A stretch of DNA of 64,000 nt. It comes from JBDRMV01 sp043825615 (lineage in GTDB: Bacteria > CG03). The stretch covers positions 124,001 to 188,000 of the forward strand of contig JBDRRS010000013.1 of the NCBI GenBank assembly GCA_043825615.1, read 5' to 3'. The notes below the pieces were generated by a model, which saw only the letters and a list, made by a program, of their open reading frames with translations, was not told the DNA's origin and made no database searches. Below are positions 6,908-15,149 of this stretch, one piece after another. Made by a program: the position numbers and the translations under genes. Position 1 is the stretch's first letter. Every line of letters starts with the position of its first letter.

Positions 6908-7093
6908 TTATACTATTTTTTCTACTTTTTTAAGACAGGATGTGCAGACATATCCAGAGCGGTTTTTCTCATTCTGCACAAAACGGATTTTTTGAAGATT
7001 TACTTTCCACTTTCTTTTTGTGGCGCGGTTTGACTTGCTTCTGCTGTTGCCCGACAGCGATTTCTTCCCGCAGACACTGCAAATTCTTGACAC
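6908..7093 (-). CDS. rpmB: 50S ribosomal protein L28
   Basis: A 61-residue basic protein beginning MSRICSVCGKKSLSGNSRSK and ending YVCTSCLKKVEKIV. The two CxxC pairs (C5-C8 and near the C-terminus) are the zinc-binding form of L28. The residues between (ATKRKWKVNLQKIRF) match the family. The start is a GTG at 7093 with AAAGGAG seven bases upstream. It is convergent with rel. A plausible promoter lies just upstream on the minus strand (TTGCGT 7140-7135, 15-base spacer, TATAAC 7119-7114). Confidence 0.93.
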   Translation of the reverse strand: MSRICSVCGKKSLSGNSRSKSNRATKRKWKVNLQKIRFVQNEKNRSGYVCTSCLKKVEKIV

Positions 7094-7172
7094 TTTTTTC
7101 TCCTTTGAAGGATGTTATATAATTCTTAAAAATTACGCAAGGTGCTGTCCTGGTTCAATACATGGTAAAACA

Positions 7173-7390
7173 CTAACCATACAAAGCAACCTGCTGAGCA
7201 GGCAATACAGCCATCCTGAAAGACCTTGAAAAAGAGTGGTCTTCTTTCCACTTTTTATAATACTCATTAGGTGTCAGATAATCAAGAGATTGATGAGGCC
7301 TTACATCATTGTAAATCTCATTCCATCGGCTTAATTTTTCGTTCTGTTTTTTGACCCCTGATACCAGATTACCCTGCCGGTCATGTCAAA
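7173..7390 (-). pseudogene. Remnant of an IS3/IS481-type transposase (integrase core C-terminus)
   Basis: Read on the minus strand, this stretch translates as ...EKLSRWNEIYNDVRPHQSL then DYLTPNEYYKKWKEDHSFSR and ends at a stop at 7175-7173. The pattern W-x-x-Y-N-x-x-RPHQSL-x-Y-LTP-x-xYY is the end of the rve integrase domain of IS3/IS481-type transposases. An in-frame TGA near 7390 and the lack of any catalytic DDE portion upstream show that only the C-terminal ~70 codons survive. No terminal inverted repeats could be paired. Confidence 0.8.
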
Positions 7391-7583
7391 TCATATAACC
7401 GTAAAATTCATAAACATCCGTTTGTATTGACCTCTCAACGCGCCGGCATGCAGGTTTATTTCGTGTTGCTTTTTATTTGATGCAACATGCAGGGTTATTA
7501 TAATGGCGGCGGGGTGAACTTCCTAATTTCTCACTGCGAAAAATATTAGGAACCGTCCCCAATAAACACATCAGCATTAGTTA
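7391..7583 (+). other. Non-coding stretch between IS remnant and propeller gene
   Basis: No gene is visible. It holds a near-direct repeat of CATGCAGG-TTATT (about 7447 and 7486), a small inverted pair GTTGC/GCAAC between them, and at 7546-7564 the 19-base repeat TTAGGAACCGTCCCCAATA that recurs exactly at 12661-12679. It looks like accumulated mobile-element debris. Confidence 0.6.
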
Positions 7584-7612
7584 TTGACATGAAACTGTGG
7601 AATTGTTAATTT
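7584..7612 (+). promoter_or_regulatory. Promoter of the beta-propeller gene, implying a leaderless mRNA
   Basis: TTGACA (7584-7589), a 17-base spacer and TAATTT (7607-7612). Six bases separate the -10 box from the ATG at 7619, and no Shine-Dalgarno precedes it. Confidence 0.7.
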
Positions 7613-7618
7613 CCGGTT

Positions 7619-10093
7619 ATGAAATACAGGTTTCCAATCACGATATTTGTTATTTTGCACTTTACCCTGAACAGTGTCTCGGCGGAGTCCATAACCAATT
7701 ATACTAACGGGAATGATATTAACTGCGTAGCTGTTGAAGGAAATTATATATGGTGCGGCACTTCAGGCGGTGTTGTCAGATGGAACGCAAACGACGGAAC
7801 CTATGTTAAGTATACCAGACTTGCTGACGGACTCTCTGATAACGATGTCAGAGCAGCAGTTATAGATCAGAACGGAGACAAATGGTTCGGCACCTGGGGG
7901 GGAGGGGTAAACAAGTTTGATGGAATAACCTGGACAAACTATACGGACAGCGACGGCCTGGCTGGTAATTATGTTAGTGCTGTGATGGTAGACGGAAGCG
8001 GAAATATCTGGTTTGGAACTTCCGAAGGATTAAGCAAATACGACAGAGTCATATGGAAAACTTATACTACCAGCGATGGTCTTGCTAATAATGAAGTAAG
8101 CGCAATAGCCGAAGATGCAAATGGAAATATATGGGTTAATGGCGGCGGGGTGAATATGTTTGACGGGACAAACTGGACAAACTATATCATATCAAACAGC
8201 GGCCTTACATCTAATTTAGTGTATGCAATAGTCATCGATACCTATAATAACAAGTGGTTTGGTCTTGGCCATGATTTTGACGGCGGGGTAAATGTGTTGG
8301 ATTCCTCAAACACAAACTGGACTCATTATGATACAGGAAACAGCGGTCTTGAGAGTAACTGGGTGTATTCCATAGTAATAGATACAAGCAATGTTAAATG
8401 GTTCGGGCACAGGTATGAAGGGATAAGCAAATTTAAACAGGAAACTTCAAGCTGGACTGTTTACAAGGAGTATCACGGACTTTCTAATGGCACTGTCTAT
8501 GCTATTATTATAGATACCAGCAACAACAAATGGTTCGGCACAGAAGTTGGTCTAACTAAATTTGATGATGTTAAATGGTCCACTTTCACTACTGAAGGAC
8601 TTCTATCCAACACTGTCAACGCTGTGGTTAAATCTACTTCCGGAGAGATGTGGTTTGCCACAAATGAAGGATTAACTATATATGACGGGAACAACTGGAC
8701 CACCCATCTTAATGGACAGTCTATTAATGATATAACTTTCGACGGAACAGGCGCAATATGGGCCAATCCATCCTATGGAGTGAGTGTTTCCAGCACAAAC
8801 GGTACAAGCTGGACTGCTTATACCACAGCAAACCACAATCTGCCGGCTAATTATGTTTATACCGTTGAAAAAGACAGCAAAAGCGACATTATATGGTGCG
8901 GAACGACATATGGTATTGGCAGAATACAAATAGGAGTATCCCAGTCAAGTTTTACAACAACCAACAGCGGATTAATTGACGATACCGTTATGGCCATTGC
9001 TTTTGATTCTTCGGGCAACGCCTGGATAGGCACCGACAGCGGGGTAAGCCGCTACAGTATCGACGAAGGAACATGGACAAACTATACAACTTCCGACAGC
9101 GGACTCGCGGATAACTATATTCTCTCCATAGCAGTAGATTCAGACGACAATCCCTGGTTTGGCACATTATCCAAGGGAGTATGTAAATTTGACGGTACGG
9201 CCTGGACAACTTATAACACCGGCGACGGGCTTGTTGCCAACAGGGTATATGACATATATATTGACGGTAATAAAAAATGGTTTGCTACTGACGGCGGGGT
9301 GGGTTTGTATGACGGCACATCGTGGAAGAAGTTTACCACAGAGTCAGGGTTGGCGGATAGCCGCGTATATTCAATCGGTCAGGACTCCGGCGAAAACATG
9401 TGGTTCGGCACCAGGAGTGGATTAAGCAGATTTGAATACACCGGAGCCGCCGGCTACAACATCAGCGGATATGTAAAAACCTCAAGCAGCGCCGGCATAA
9501 GCGGAGTTACGCTGAATCTCACCGGAATGGCATCGGGTTCCGCCGCTACGGACTCAACCGGCTATTACACATTCACGGGACTCGGTTTCGGCAACTATAC
9601 GGTTACGCCCGTCAAAACGGATTATACGTTTACCCCGGCCGCCATAAGTACAATTTCCCTGAACGGCGCTTTTACAGGGTGGGACTTTTCCGGCGCATTC
9701 TCTAATGTCGCAATTACACCCGACCAGGTCGCCATTCCCATCGGCGAGAACAGGGCCAGCATAGCAATTGAAACCCCTTCCCCGGGCAAGGTAAAAATAA
9801 TAGCCGAGGAAAAGTCAAAAGCCGGGCGGGGGACAATAAACCCGGACAATAACGAAAAAGTGGCGATTGTGTTCAATCCGCAGGCGGCTCAGAGCGAATA
9901 TATAAACCAAACATTCAAGGTCAGGGTTTTCACGCTTGCCGGCGAGCTGGTAACCGAGTTCAGCAAAATCCCGCAAAGCGCCGACGATGTGTGGGTAACG
10001 TGGCAGCCTGAAAACCTTGCCAGCGGGATTTACGTGGTTTTCATAGAAGGCCCCGGCGTGAAGGACTATAAAAAAGTGGCTGTTATCAGATGA
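7619..10093 (+). CDS. Secreted two-component-regulator-type beta-propeller protein
   Basis: An 824-residue exported protein. A signal peptide (about 1-22) is followed by some twelve or more Reg_prop-like repeats (about 25-610) of the form GLxxNxVxxIxxDxxGNxWFGTxxGVxxFDGxxWTxY, which build one or two seven-bladed propellers like the sensor part of hybrid two-component regulators. No histidine kinase or HTH follows. Instead there is a carboxypeptidase-regulatory-like beta-sandwich (about 612-675, ISGYVKTSSSAGISGVTLNL) and a C-terminal FlgD/sorting-like domain (about 735-824, FKVRVFTLAGELVTEF...GIYVVFIEG). It is probably extracellular or surface-bound; ligand unknown. It overlaps the following outer-membrane protein gene by four bases. 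Confidence 0.8.
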   Translation: MKYRFPITIFVILHFTLNSVSAESITNYTNGNDINCVAVEGNYIWCGTSGGVVRWNANDGTYVKYTRLADGLSDNDVRAAVIDQNGDKWFGTWGGGVNKFDGITWTNYTDSDGLAGNYVSAVMVDGSGNIWFGTSEGLSKYDRVIWKTYTTSDGLANNEVSAIAEDANGNIWVNGGGVNMFDGTNWTNYIISNSGLTSNLVYAIVIDTYNNKWFGLGHDFDGGVNVLDSSNTNWTHYDTGNSGLESNWVYSIVIDTSNVKWFGHRYEGISKFKQETSSWTVYKEYHGLSNGTVYAIIIDTSNNKWFGTEVGLTKFDDVKWSTFTTEGLLSNTVNAVVKSTSGEMWFATNEGLTIYDGNNWTTHLNGQSINDITFDGTGAIWANPSYGVSVSSTNGTSWTAYTTANHNLPANYVYTVEKDSKSDIIWCGTTYGIGRIQIGVSQSSFTTTNSGLIDDTVMAIAFDSSGNAWIGTDSGVSRYSIDEGTWTNYTTSDSGLADNYILSIAVDSDDNPWFGTLSKGVCKFDGTAWTTYNTGDGLVANRVYDIYIDGNKKWFATDGGVGLYDGTSWKKFTTESGLADSRVYSIGQDSGENMWFGTRSGLSRFEYTGAAGYNISGYVKTSSSAGISGVTLNLTGMASGSAATDSTGYYTFTGLGFGNYTVTPVKTDYTFTPAAISTISLNGAFTGWDFSGAFSNVAITPDQVAIPIGENRASIAIETPSPGKVKIIAEEKSKAGRGTINPDNNEKVAIVFNPQAAQSEYINQTFKVRVFTLAGELVTEFSKIPQSADDVWVTWQPENLASGIYVVFIEGPGVKDYKKVAVIR

Positions 10094-11001
10094 GGATTAA
10101 ACCCATGCGGCCGCTTCAAGTTTCGTGGATTTTAATTCTCTGTTTAGCGGTTAACTCTTTTGCCGGTTTCGGTGAAAGCGGATGGCTGATATTCAGAAAA
10201 GCCCAGTCCCCGCGCTTCAAAGCTCTTTCCGCCGCGACGGCCGTAAACGGTGATTTAAGCGGTATATTTTATAACCCCGCTCTGACAGCGACAAACGAAA
10301 AAAATGAAATATTCTTTCTATCCGAACTCGGCTTTGCTGACGATTCATTGATGGGGCTGATTTTCGGATACCCTCTGTCTAACGGCGGGCTTGCCGCGGG
10401 CATTATCAATTATGACGCCGGGAAAATGGAACTCAACTGGATAGAGGGGACAGAACTTAAGTCCGAAGAAGTCTCCGCCCAGAAAGACACAATGGGCATT
10501 ATCTCTTACGCTCTGAACATGAGAAAAAATATTCAGGCGGGACTCAATATTAAGATCGCATCCAGTGAAATCGCCGAAAGACAAAAGGCCTCTGCATGGG
10601 CCGGCGACCTCGGTATTCTGTGCTCGCCATTTACAGGGCTCTCTCTCTCCGCAGCTCTAAACAATATAGGAACAGCCGGCAAATTTATAAACAAGAAAGA
10701 AGCGCTACCCGGCGGAGCATATTACGGCGCGGCTTATTCTATCGGAAGCGAAAAAAAACGCCTCGTTATCGCGGCAGGCGCCGACTACAACCTGCAGGAC
10801 AAAGAAGCAGTGTCGGAAATCGGCGCGGAATTCGTTCTGCATTCAATATCATTCAACGCCGGCTATAAAATGAACGTGGAGCAGGAAAACCTGCACCTCG
10901 GACTCGGGATTTCCTATAAAAGTTTCAGCCTCGCCCTCGCCTATATTCCCGGAGTTTACCTGAATTCCGTTCAGCGCCTGAGCGTCGGTTATAAATTCTA
11001 A
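10090..11001 (+). CDS. Outer-membrane protein, PorV-like
   Basis: A 303-residue protein with a signal peptide (about 1-27, ending near VNSFAGFG). The mature N-terminus contains SAATAVNGDLSGIFYNPALTA, the 'NP-A' pattern of PorV/FadL-like barrels, followed by amphipathic strands to the C-terminus (RLSVGYKF, aromatic end). ATGA overlap with the stop of the propeller gene implies translational coupling. It may be the outer-membrane partner for export or anchoring of that propeller, as PorV is in type IX secretion, but no other type IX genes are in the window, so that is only a suggestion. Confidence 0.65.
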   Translation: MRIKPMRPLQVSWILILCLAVNSFAGFGESGWLIFRKAQSPRFKALSAATAVNGDLSGIFYNPALTATNEKNEIFFLSELGFADDSLMGLIFGYPLSNGGLAAGIINYDAGKMELNWIEGTELKSEEVSAQKDTMGIISYALNMRKNIQAGLNIKIASSEIAERQKASAWAGDLGILCSPFTGLSLSAALNNIGTAGKFINKKEALPGGAYYGAAYSIGSEKKRLVIAAGADYNLQDKEAVSEIGAEFVLHSISFNAGYKMNVEQENLHLGLGISYKSFSLALAYIPGVYLNSVQRLSVGYKF

Positions 11002-11021
11002 GCATAAATTTCAAATTGAAT

Positions 11022-11507
11022 ATGGAACCCGGTAAAAAATATATTTCAGTGTGGAACCTTATCAGCGTATTAAGTATTACTCTTGTATGGCTTATACTTA
11101 CAGGCGGGGTATTGTCATTCGTAGTTATGCAGATTGCGCCTGCGTTCGGTGATTCCGAGTCCCCTCCCGGAGCGCTTGCCAGTATGCTGTTTGCATTTGC
11201 TTTCGTTTTCGCATTATTATATTTTGGCTGGTATACTATAGTCGCCATGCCCTACAAAATTAAATATATCAGCGGGAAATCCATTGTATTAGGCGGCTTA
11301 ATAAGAAAAATACTGATTAACCCTGCCGATATCAAAAGCATAGCCGTTTCAAAGATGCCTTTCGGAACGGTTAATATCAACAGCAGTAAAAAAATACATA
11401 TCCTTCACAATACAAAAATATTCAAGGATTTGATTAAATATATCAAAGACAACAACTCTTCCGTGCAGATTCGCAGCTACTGGTTATCCCCTCCCAGGAA
11501 AATTTAG
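11022..11507 (+). CDS. Small membrane protein with PH-like C-terminal domain, unknown function
   Basis: A 161-residue protein with two hydrophobic segments (about 10-38 and 52-76) and a compact C-terminal region beginning MPYKIKYISGKSIVLGGLIR and continuing to IHILHNTKIFKDLIKYI, similar in outline to bacterial PH-like (YdbT/bPH2) domains. An in-frame TTG at 11016 is also possible; ATG at 11022 is preferred, though neither has a clear ribosome site. No function assigned. Confidence 0.55.
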   Translation: MEPGKKYISVWNLISVLSITLVWLILTGGVLSFVVMQIAPAFGDSESPPGALASMLFAFAFVFALLYFGWYTIVAMPYKIKYISGKSIVLGGLIRKILINPADIKSIAVSKMPFGTVNINSSKKIHILHNTKIFKDLIKYIKDNNSSVQIRSYWLSPPRKI

Positions 11508-11532
11508 CCCGCAGAAAGATTTCTTCCGTATA

Positions 11533-12519
11533 TCAGTTAAACTTTTTAACGGCATAAGGTTCGCAGAAGAGAGAGCCGTTTAATGTTATTTTCAACTCCG
11601 CCAACGTATCAAATCCAAAACAACCTCTGGGTATCATCAAATCTATTATCCTGTCGCCTACTTTCATCAGCTCCGTAGAAAAACCCGTTGAGTTTCTAAA
11701 ACCTTCGCTGCTGTCCAGCTTATAAAAAGTGAAGTCATAATTAAGAAAATCTTTGTTTCCGTTTGCCCTGCCGTCTTCGGCGAATGTGGTTTTCGTCGTT
11801 ATTCCGTTGTCTATCTTTACAGTAAATATTCTGTCAGCGCTTTCTCCTTCTCCTTCCAGCACGGCGCTGACCTCTATGTCAGGTATATAAAGTGACGCCA
11901 GTTCTTTAATATTAAAAAGTTCTATGCCGGGTTTCTGCAGTTCGTCTCTGCTTTCCAGCCGAATATAAAGAAAAGACCCGTCAAGAGCGGCTTTCACGCC
12001 GGAGACTGAAGTTTCGTATCCATGTACAGAATCATTTAACACAGCGCCTGTGACTTCCCGCCATCTTCCGCCGTTTTCGGCAAACAAACCTTTTTCGGGA
12101 GGCAGAAAAGCATAAGGATTAACCGGTTCATCCTCGCTTACGGATATTTCGCCCGTAAATTTCCAGCAGCCGTTTTCCAAAATCAGCTTCATGGCTTTGT
12201 ATTCAATCCCGCCGCTTTCACCGGTTTCCTTCACAAACACAGCCGCTTCATTTTCTCTAATAAGAACGGACAAAATCTCCGTATTCACTTCCGGCCTGGA
12301 CGGGAATCCTTTTTCTATTTGTTCTTTTTCTGCGGCGCTCAATTCTCCTAATTGCTGTTCCGAATGCAGTTTAAGCCATAGTTTCCCGTTTCCGCTCCGC
12401 TCGGCTTTTACCAGTTTCTTGTACGAATTTATGACCGATTCCCGGTTTTCCGGTTTTGAACATCCGAAAAAAGAAAGCGCCGGCAATACAATTAAAATCA
12501 GCAATTTAATGTTTTTCAT
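11533..12519 (-). CDS. Putative lipoprotein of unknown function
   Basis: A 328-residue protein with a type II signal peptide: MKNIKLLILIVLPALSFFGC, lipobox LSFFGC, lipidated Cys20. The mature part has a helical N-terminal segment (NSYKKLVKAERSGNGKLWLK) and beta-rich remainder without a motif I recognise; its layout (short helical stretch followed by a protein-interaction-like beta region) resembles secreted limiting-factor proteins only loosely. It is convergent with the small membrane protein gene. Confidence 0.7.
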   Translation of the reverse strand: MKNIKLLILIVLPALSFFGCSKPENRESVINSYKKLVKAERSGNGKLWLKLHSEQQLGELSAAEKEQIEKGFPSRPEVNTEILSVLIRENEAAVFVKETGESGGIEYKAMKLILENGCWKFTGEISVSEDEPVNPYAFLPPEKGLFAENGGRWREVTGAVLNDSVHGYETSVSGVKAALDGSFLYIRLESRDELQKPGIELFNIKELASLYIPDIEVSAVLEGEGESADRIFTVKIDNGITTKTTFAEDGRANGNKDFLNYDFTFYKLDSSEGFRNSTGFSTELMKVGDRIIDLMIPRGCFGFDTLAELKITLNGSLFCEPYAVKKFN

Positions 12520-12529
12520 TATTAGAAAT

Positions 12530-12646
12530 TAAAGGCGAATGAAGAATTGTTTCCCCCGCTGACGATATTACAGTACGCAATTTTACAATTTTATTTGTAT
12601 GCCGGAATCTCGGTTTAAACATTTTATTTTCCACACTTTACAATTT
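12530..12646. other. Intergenic stretch without a recognisable feature
   Basis: AT-rich sequence between the lipoprotein gene start and the truncated gene that ends at 12647. I see no ORF or convincing promoter here. Confidence 0.5.
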
Positions 12647-12781
12647 TCATTCCTTCTCCATTAGGAACCGTCCCCAATACCCCAATACCATTATTTTTAC
12701 GCTCTTTTTGAAAAGATATCTCCCCGCGGAATCGAGTAACGAAAAAGTCTCCTGTGAAAACACAATATCAAGTTCGTTCAT
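12647..12781 (-). pseudogene. Truncated small gene interrupted by a repeat (44 aa)
   Basis: Minus-strand ORF of 44 codons starting MNELDIVFSQETFSLLDSAG, then RYLFKKSVKIM. After that the frame runs into the 19-base repeat at 12661-12679, which supplies the residues VLGYWGRFL. A strong promoter lies directly upstream (12787-12815), with only five bases between its -10 box and the ATG. The promoter and the protein-like start suggest a once longer gene cut by repeat insertion. No family recognised. Confidence 0.45.
12661..12679 (-). repeat. 19-base dispersed repeat, copy 2
   Basis: TTAGGAACCGTCCCCAATA is identical to 7546-7564. Shorter 'GTCCCC' relatives occur at 2730-2740 and 6893-6904, and as hairpins at 16209-16244 and 16295-16323. 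Such GGGGACGGTTCCTA pieces often mark borders of small mobile elements in related genomes (from memory). Confidence 0.8.
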
Positions 12782-12786
12782 TTTTT

Positions 12787-12815
12787 ATTGTACCGCTTCT
12801 TTACTCAAATGGCAA
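12787..12815 (-). promoter_or_regulatory. Promoter of the truncated small gene
   Basis: On the minus strand TTGCCA (12815-12810), a 17-base spacer and TACAAT (12792-12787), five bases from the ATG at 12781. It partly overlaps the space before the end of the STT3-like gene. Confidence 0.65.
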
Positions 12816-12819
12816 GTTT

Positions 12820-15114
12820 TCACCTGAATCTTGTATCCTGCGGGAATAAGCCGCGGGCCTCCCTGCGGTATTTCTCCGCCGAGGATTTATCCCCAGCTAT
12901 TTCAAGCGCCGATATGATGAAGATATAATTTTCCGGTTCCGTGTAATTTTTCACCGTCCACTCAAGATGAGGAATGGCCTTTCCGGGGTTTCCGCTGCGT
13001 ATATAAAAGTCCGCCAGAATGATTCTTGTTCTCATGTAAAACGGGTCAATTTCAAGCATCTCCAGGTATGTCCTTTCCGCCCCGGCCAGGTCTCCTTTTT
13101 CAGCAAGGCCGTCCGCCGTGTTTTTAAGTTTCGGCAGCGACCAGACCCCGTCCATTTTATTTTTTGCAAATTCGTCGTCAAAGACCTCTCCCCTGTCTTT
13201 CTGTCCTTCCATAAAAATAATTTTTTTAGAAGGGATAAAAATTCTTTTATTAAAGAAAGGAATATACCTGACTGCGTGCCGCTGCGGTTTTTGCCCATTG
13301 TCAAGAATCCTGAAAAGACGGTAATATTCATTCTGGTAAATAAGTTCGAAGCGCTTTAACTTTTCATAATCAAAATGAAACTTGAAGCAGGCGGCATTTT
13401 TGAAAATGTTCATCCTGTCGACCTGATATCTCACGGAGTTTATGGATTTGTCTATGAGAATATCCCAGTGATACAGCAGGTACTGCGACCCGTATTTTTT
13501 TGCAAACCTGTAAAACGTTTCCTCATCCTCGTAAATATTTTCGTAAAATTCCTTCGTTTTGTCCCGTATGTCTTTTGCCTCGTAATGGTTGTGCAGAACG
13601 GTCGAAAATCCGGAATTCTGGACAATTTCAGGCGCAAAACCGATATTGCACAGGATAACGCTTCCCGGCGGAATGTTTTTATTCATCCATTTCAGAATTT
13701 CCTGCTTGTATGAATTAATCCTGCGGGGAACCGCATTGAGCTTCGGAAGCGTTTGTCTTGACTGGATGTAAATGCCGAAGAGGAGAACGACGGCGGAAAA
13801 GACCCTGAAAAAATTCTTTTTTGATAAATGTTTCACTAACGGAACAAATAAACAGAGGAAGAAAATAACGAAGACATAAAGCCGCTTTATCAGGAGAAAC
13901 AGAAGGAAAAAAGAAATCAGAAGCAAAAAGATTATTAAAAGCGGCGAATCCCCTGTCTTAAAAAGTTTTCTTCCGGCGGCGAAGAGTCCTGGAAGCGAAA
14001 AAAGAAACACGATGAGAAAAATGTCCTTCACAAATTTAAAATCGGGGCTTACGAAAGACGACTGCCAGAGAACCTTTGCGTCAAAAGGCAGGGTTTTAAC
14101 CTCTTTGTCGAACGTCGGTTTATTGCCGAGGTATTTTACTTTGTTGAACATCAACGAGTAAACGTGCGCGTAATTTTTGGCGTGCTGTTTCACCAGCGTG
14201 CGGGAGGCGGCGAAAAAAAGGCAGAAAGAAAAAACAAAAAGAAAAATCACGCCGACTCTGTTCCTCAGGAAAACAGGTAATTTTTTGCCGGCAAAATGGG
14301 CAATGCAGAAGGAATAACCGAGCAGCTGGCTGAAAGACAGGAGGAAAAACCCGCCGCGCAAAACGGGAACAAAAATTCCGGCGGCTGTTTGAATAATTAA
14401 AACAGGAAATACAGCCGTAAAAATTTTATCCCTTTCTTCCGGCTTGAACACATACAGTGCGGCTAAAATAGAAAGCAGAATGAGATAGAAAAACTGGCTG
14501 ACGTGCCAGGAACTCAGCGCGAGAGCAAGCAGTATTCCCGCGCTTACGGGGTAAATTTTTCTGCGGCTTTTCAGCGTTTTGAGTATGAAAAACAGGGCGA
14601 AAAACATCAGAGGGAGCGCGAAGTCCTCCTCAACAAGCCCGCCGGCGATCGTCCTGGAACTTGAGGCGAAATTCGTTGCGTAAAAAAGAACGGCAATCAA
14701 TGAAAACGCGCCGGAGCCGGAAAGGAGGAAAGCGATTTTATAAAGGGCAAGGACTGAAAGCGAGGAATAAAGAAACATAAAATAAATCACGTAAACGTGA
14801 AAAGGCATTTTTAACCTGAGAATTCTGTAGGAGCCGCCGATGACTCTCTGAGACAGTGTCGTGAAATGTTTTTTCACGTTGAGACCTTCGGGATACTGAA
14901 TTCTTCTGTCTATTTCGGGGATTTTTTTCCCTTCGGAAGCAAGTTCTGCGTACCTGTATCTTGTCGCTTCCTCTACCCTGAAAAGACCGAATTCCCCTGC
15001 CTTGAGATTGCAGCCCCTGTCAAAAATTCCGAGTTTCAGAAAAAAAGCTCCGAAGAAGACGGCAGCGGCCGTAAAGGCAAAAACCCAACTTCTGATTTTA
15101 ATTTTCGGCTTCAT
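12820..15114 (-). CDS. STT3-like GT-C membrane protein with C-terminal TPR region
   Basis: A 764-residue protein with about 11-13 membrane segments over residues 10-450. It resembles the oligosaccharyltransferase STT3/AglB family: an early luminal stretch RYRYAELASEGKKIPEID followed by QYPEGLN, and a second acidic site GGLVEEDFALPLMFFALFF. In the soluble part the usual WWDYG signature is replaced by a region around CNIGFAPEIVQNSGF, so catalysis is uncertain. The last ~100 residues (about 660-764) are TPR repeats (AERTYLEMLEIDPF, GKAIPHLEWTVKN). It may transfer glycans outside the inner membrane, but could be a related GT-C enzyme. The start codon lies six bases after a good -10 box. Confidence 0.65.
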   Translation of the reverse strand: MKPKIKIRSWVFAFTAAAVFFGAFFLKLGIFDRGCNLKAGEFGLFRVEEATRYRYAELASEGKKIPEIDRRIQYPEGLNVKKHFTTLSQRVIGGSYRILRLKMPFHVYVIYFMFLYSSLSVLALYKIAFLLSGSGAFSLIAVLFYATNFASSSRTIAGGLVEEDFALPLMFFALFFILKTLKSRRKIYPVSAGILLALALSSWHVSQFFYLILLSILAALYVFKPEERDKIFTAVFPVLIIQTAAGIFVPVLRGGFFLLSFSQLLGYSFCIAHFAGKKLPVFLRNRVGVIFLFVFSFCLFFAASRTLVKQHAKNYAHVYSLMFNKVKYLGNKPTFDKEVKTLPFDAKVLWQSSFVSPDFKFVKDIFLIVFLFSLPGLFAAGRKLFKTGDSPLLIIFLLLISFFLLFLLIKRLYVFVIFFLCLFVPLVKHLSKKNFFRVFSAVVLLFGIYIQSRQTLPKLNAVPRRINSYKQEILKWMNKNIPPGSVILCNIGFAPEIVQNSGFSTVLHNHYEAKDIRDKTKEFYENIYEDEETFYRFAKKYGSQYLLYHWDILIDKSINSVRYQVDRMNIFKNAACFKFHFDYEKLKRFELIYQNEYYRLFRILDNGQKPQRHAVRYIPFFNKRIFIPSKKIIFMEGQKDRGEVFDDEFAKNKMDGVWSLPKLKNTADGLAEKGDLAGAERTYLEMLEIDPFYMRTRIILADFYIRSGNPGKAIPHLEWTVKNYTEPENYIFIISALEIAGDKSSAEKYRREARGLFPQDTRFR

Positions 15115-15149
15115 ACTGATATAATAAGAAATTGGAAATGTTTGAGCAA
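15115..15149. promoter_or_regulatory. Overlapping divergent promoters for the STT3-like and TPR genes
   Basis: Minus strand: TTGCTC (15149-15144), 17-base spacer, TATTAT (15126-15121), six bases, then ATG at 15114. Plus strand: TATAAT at 15120-15125 with a weak -35 region near 15097. The two -10 boxes overlap by five bases, so only one polymerase can occupy the site at a time. Confidence 0.6.
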
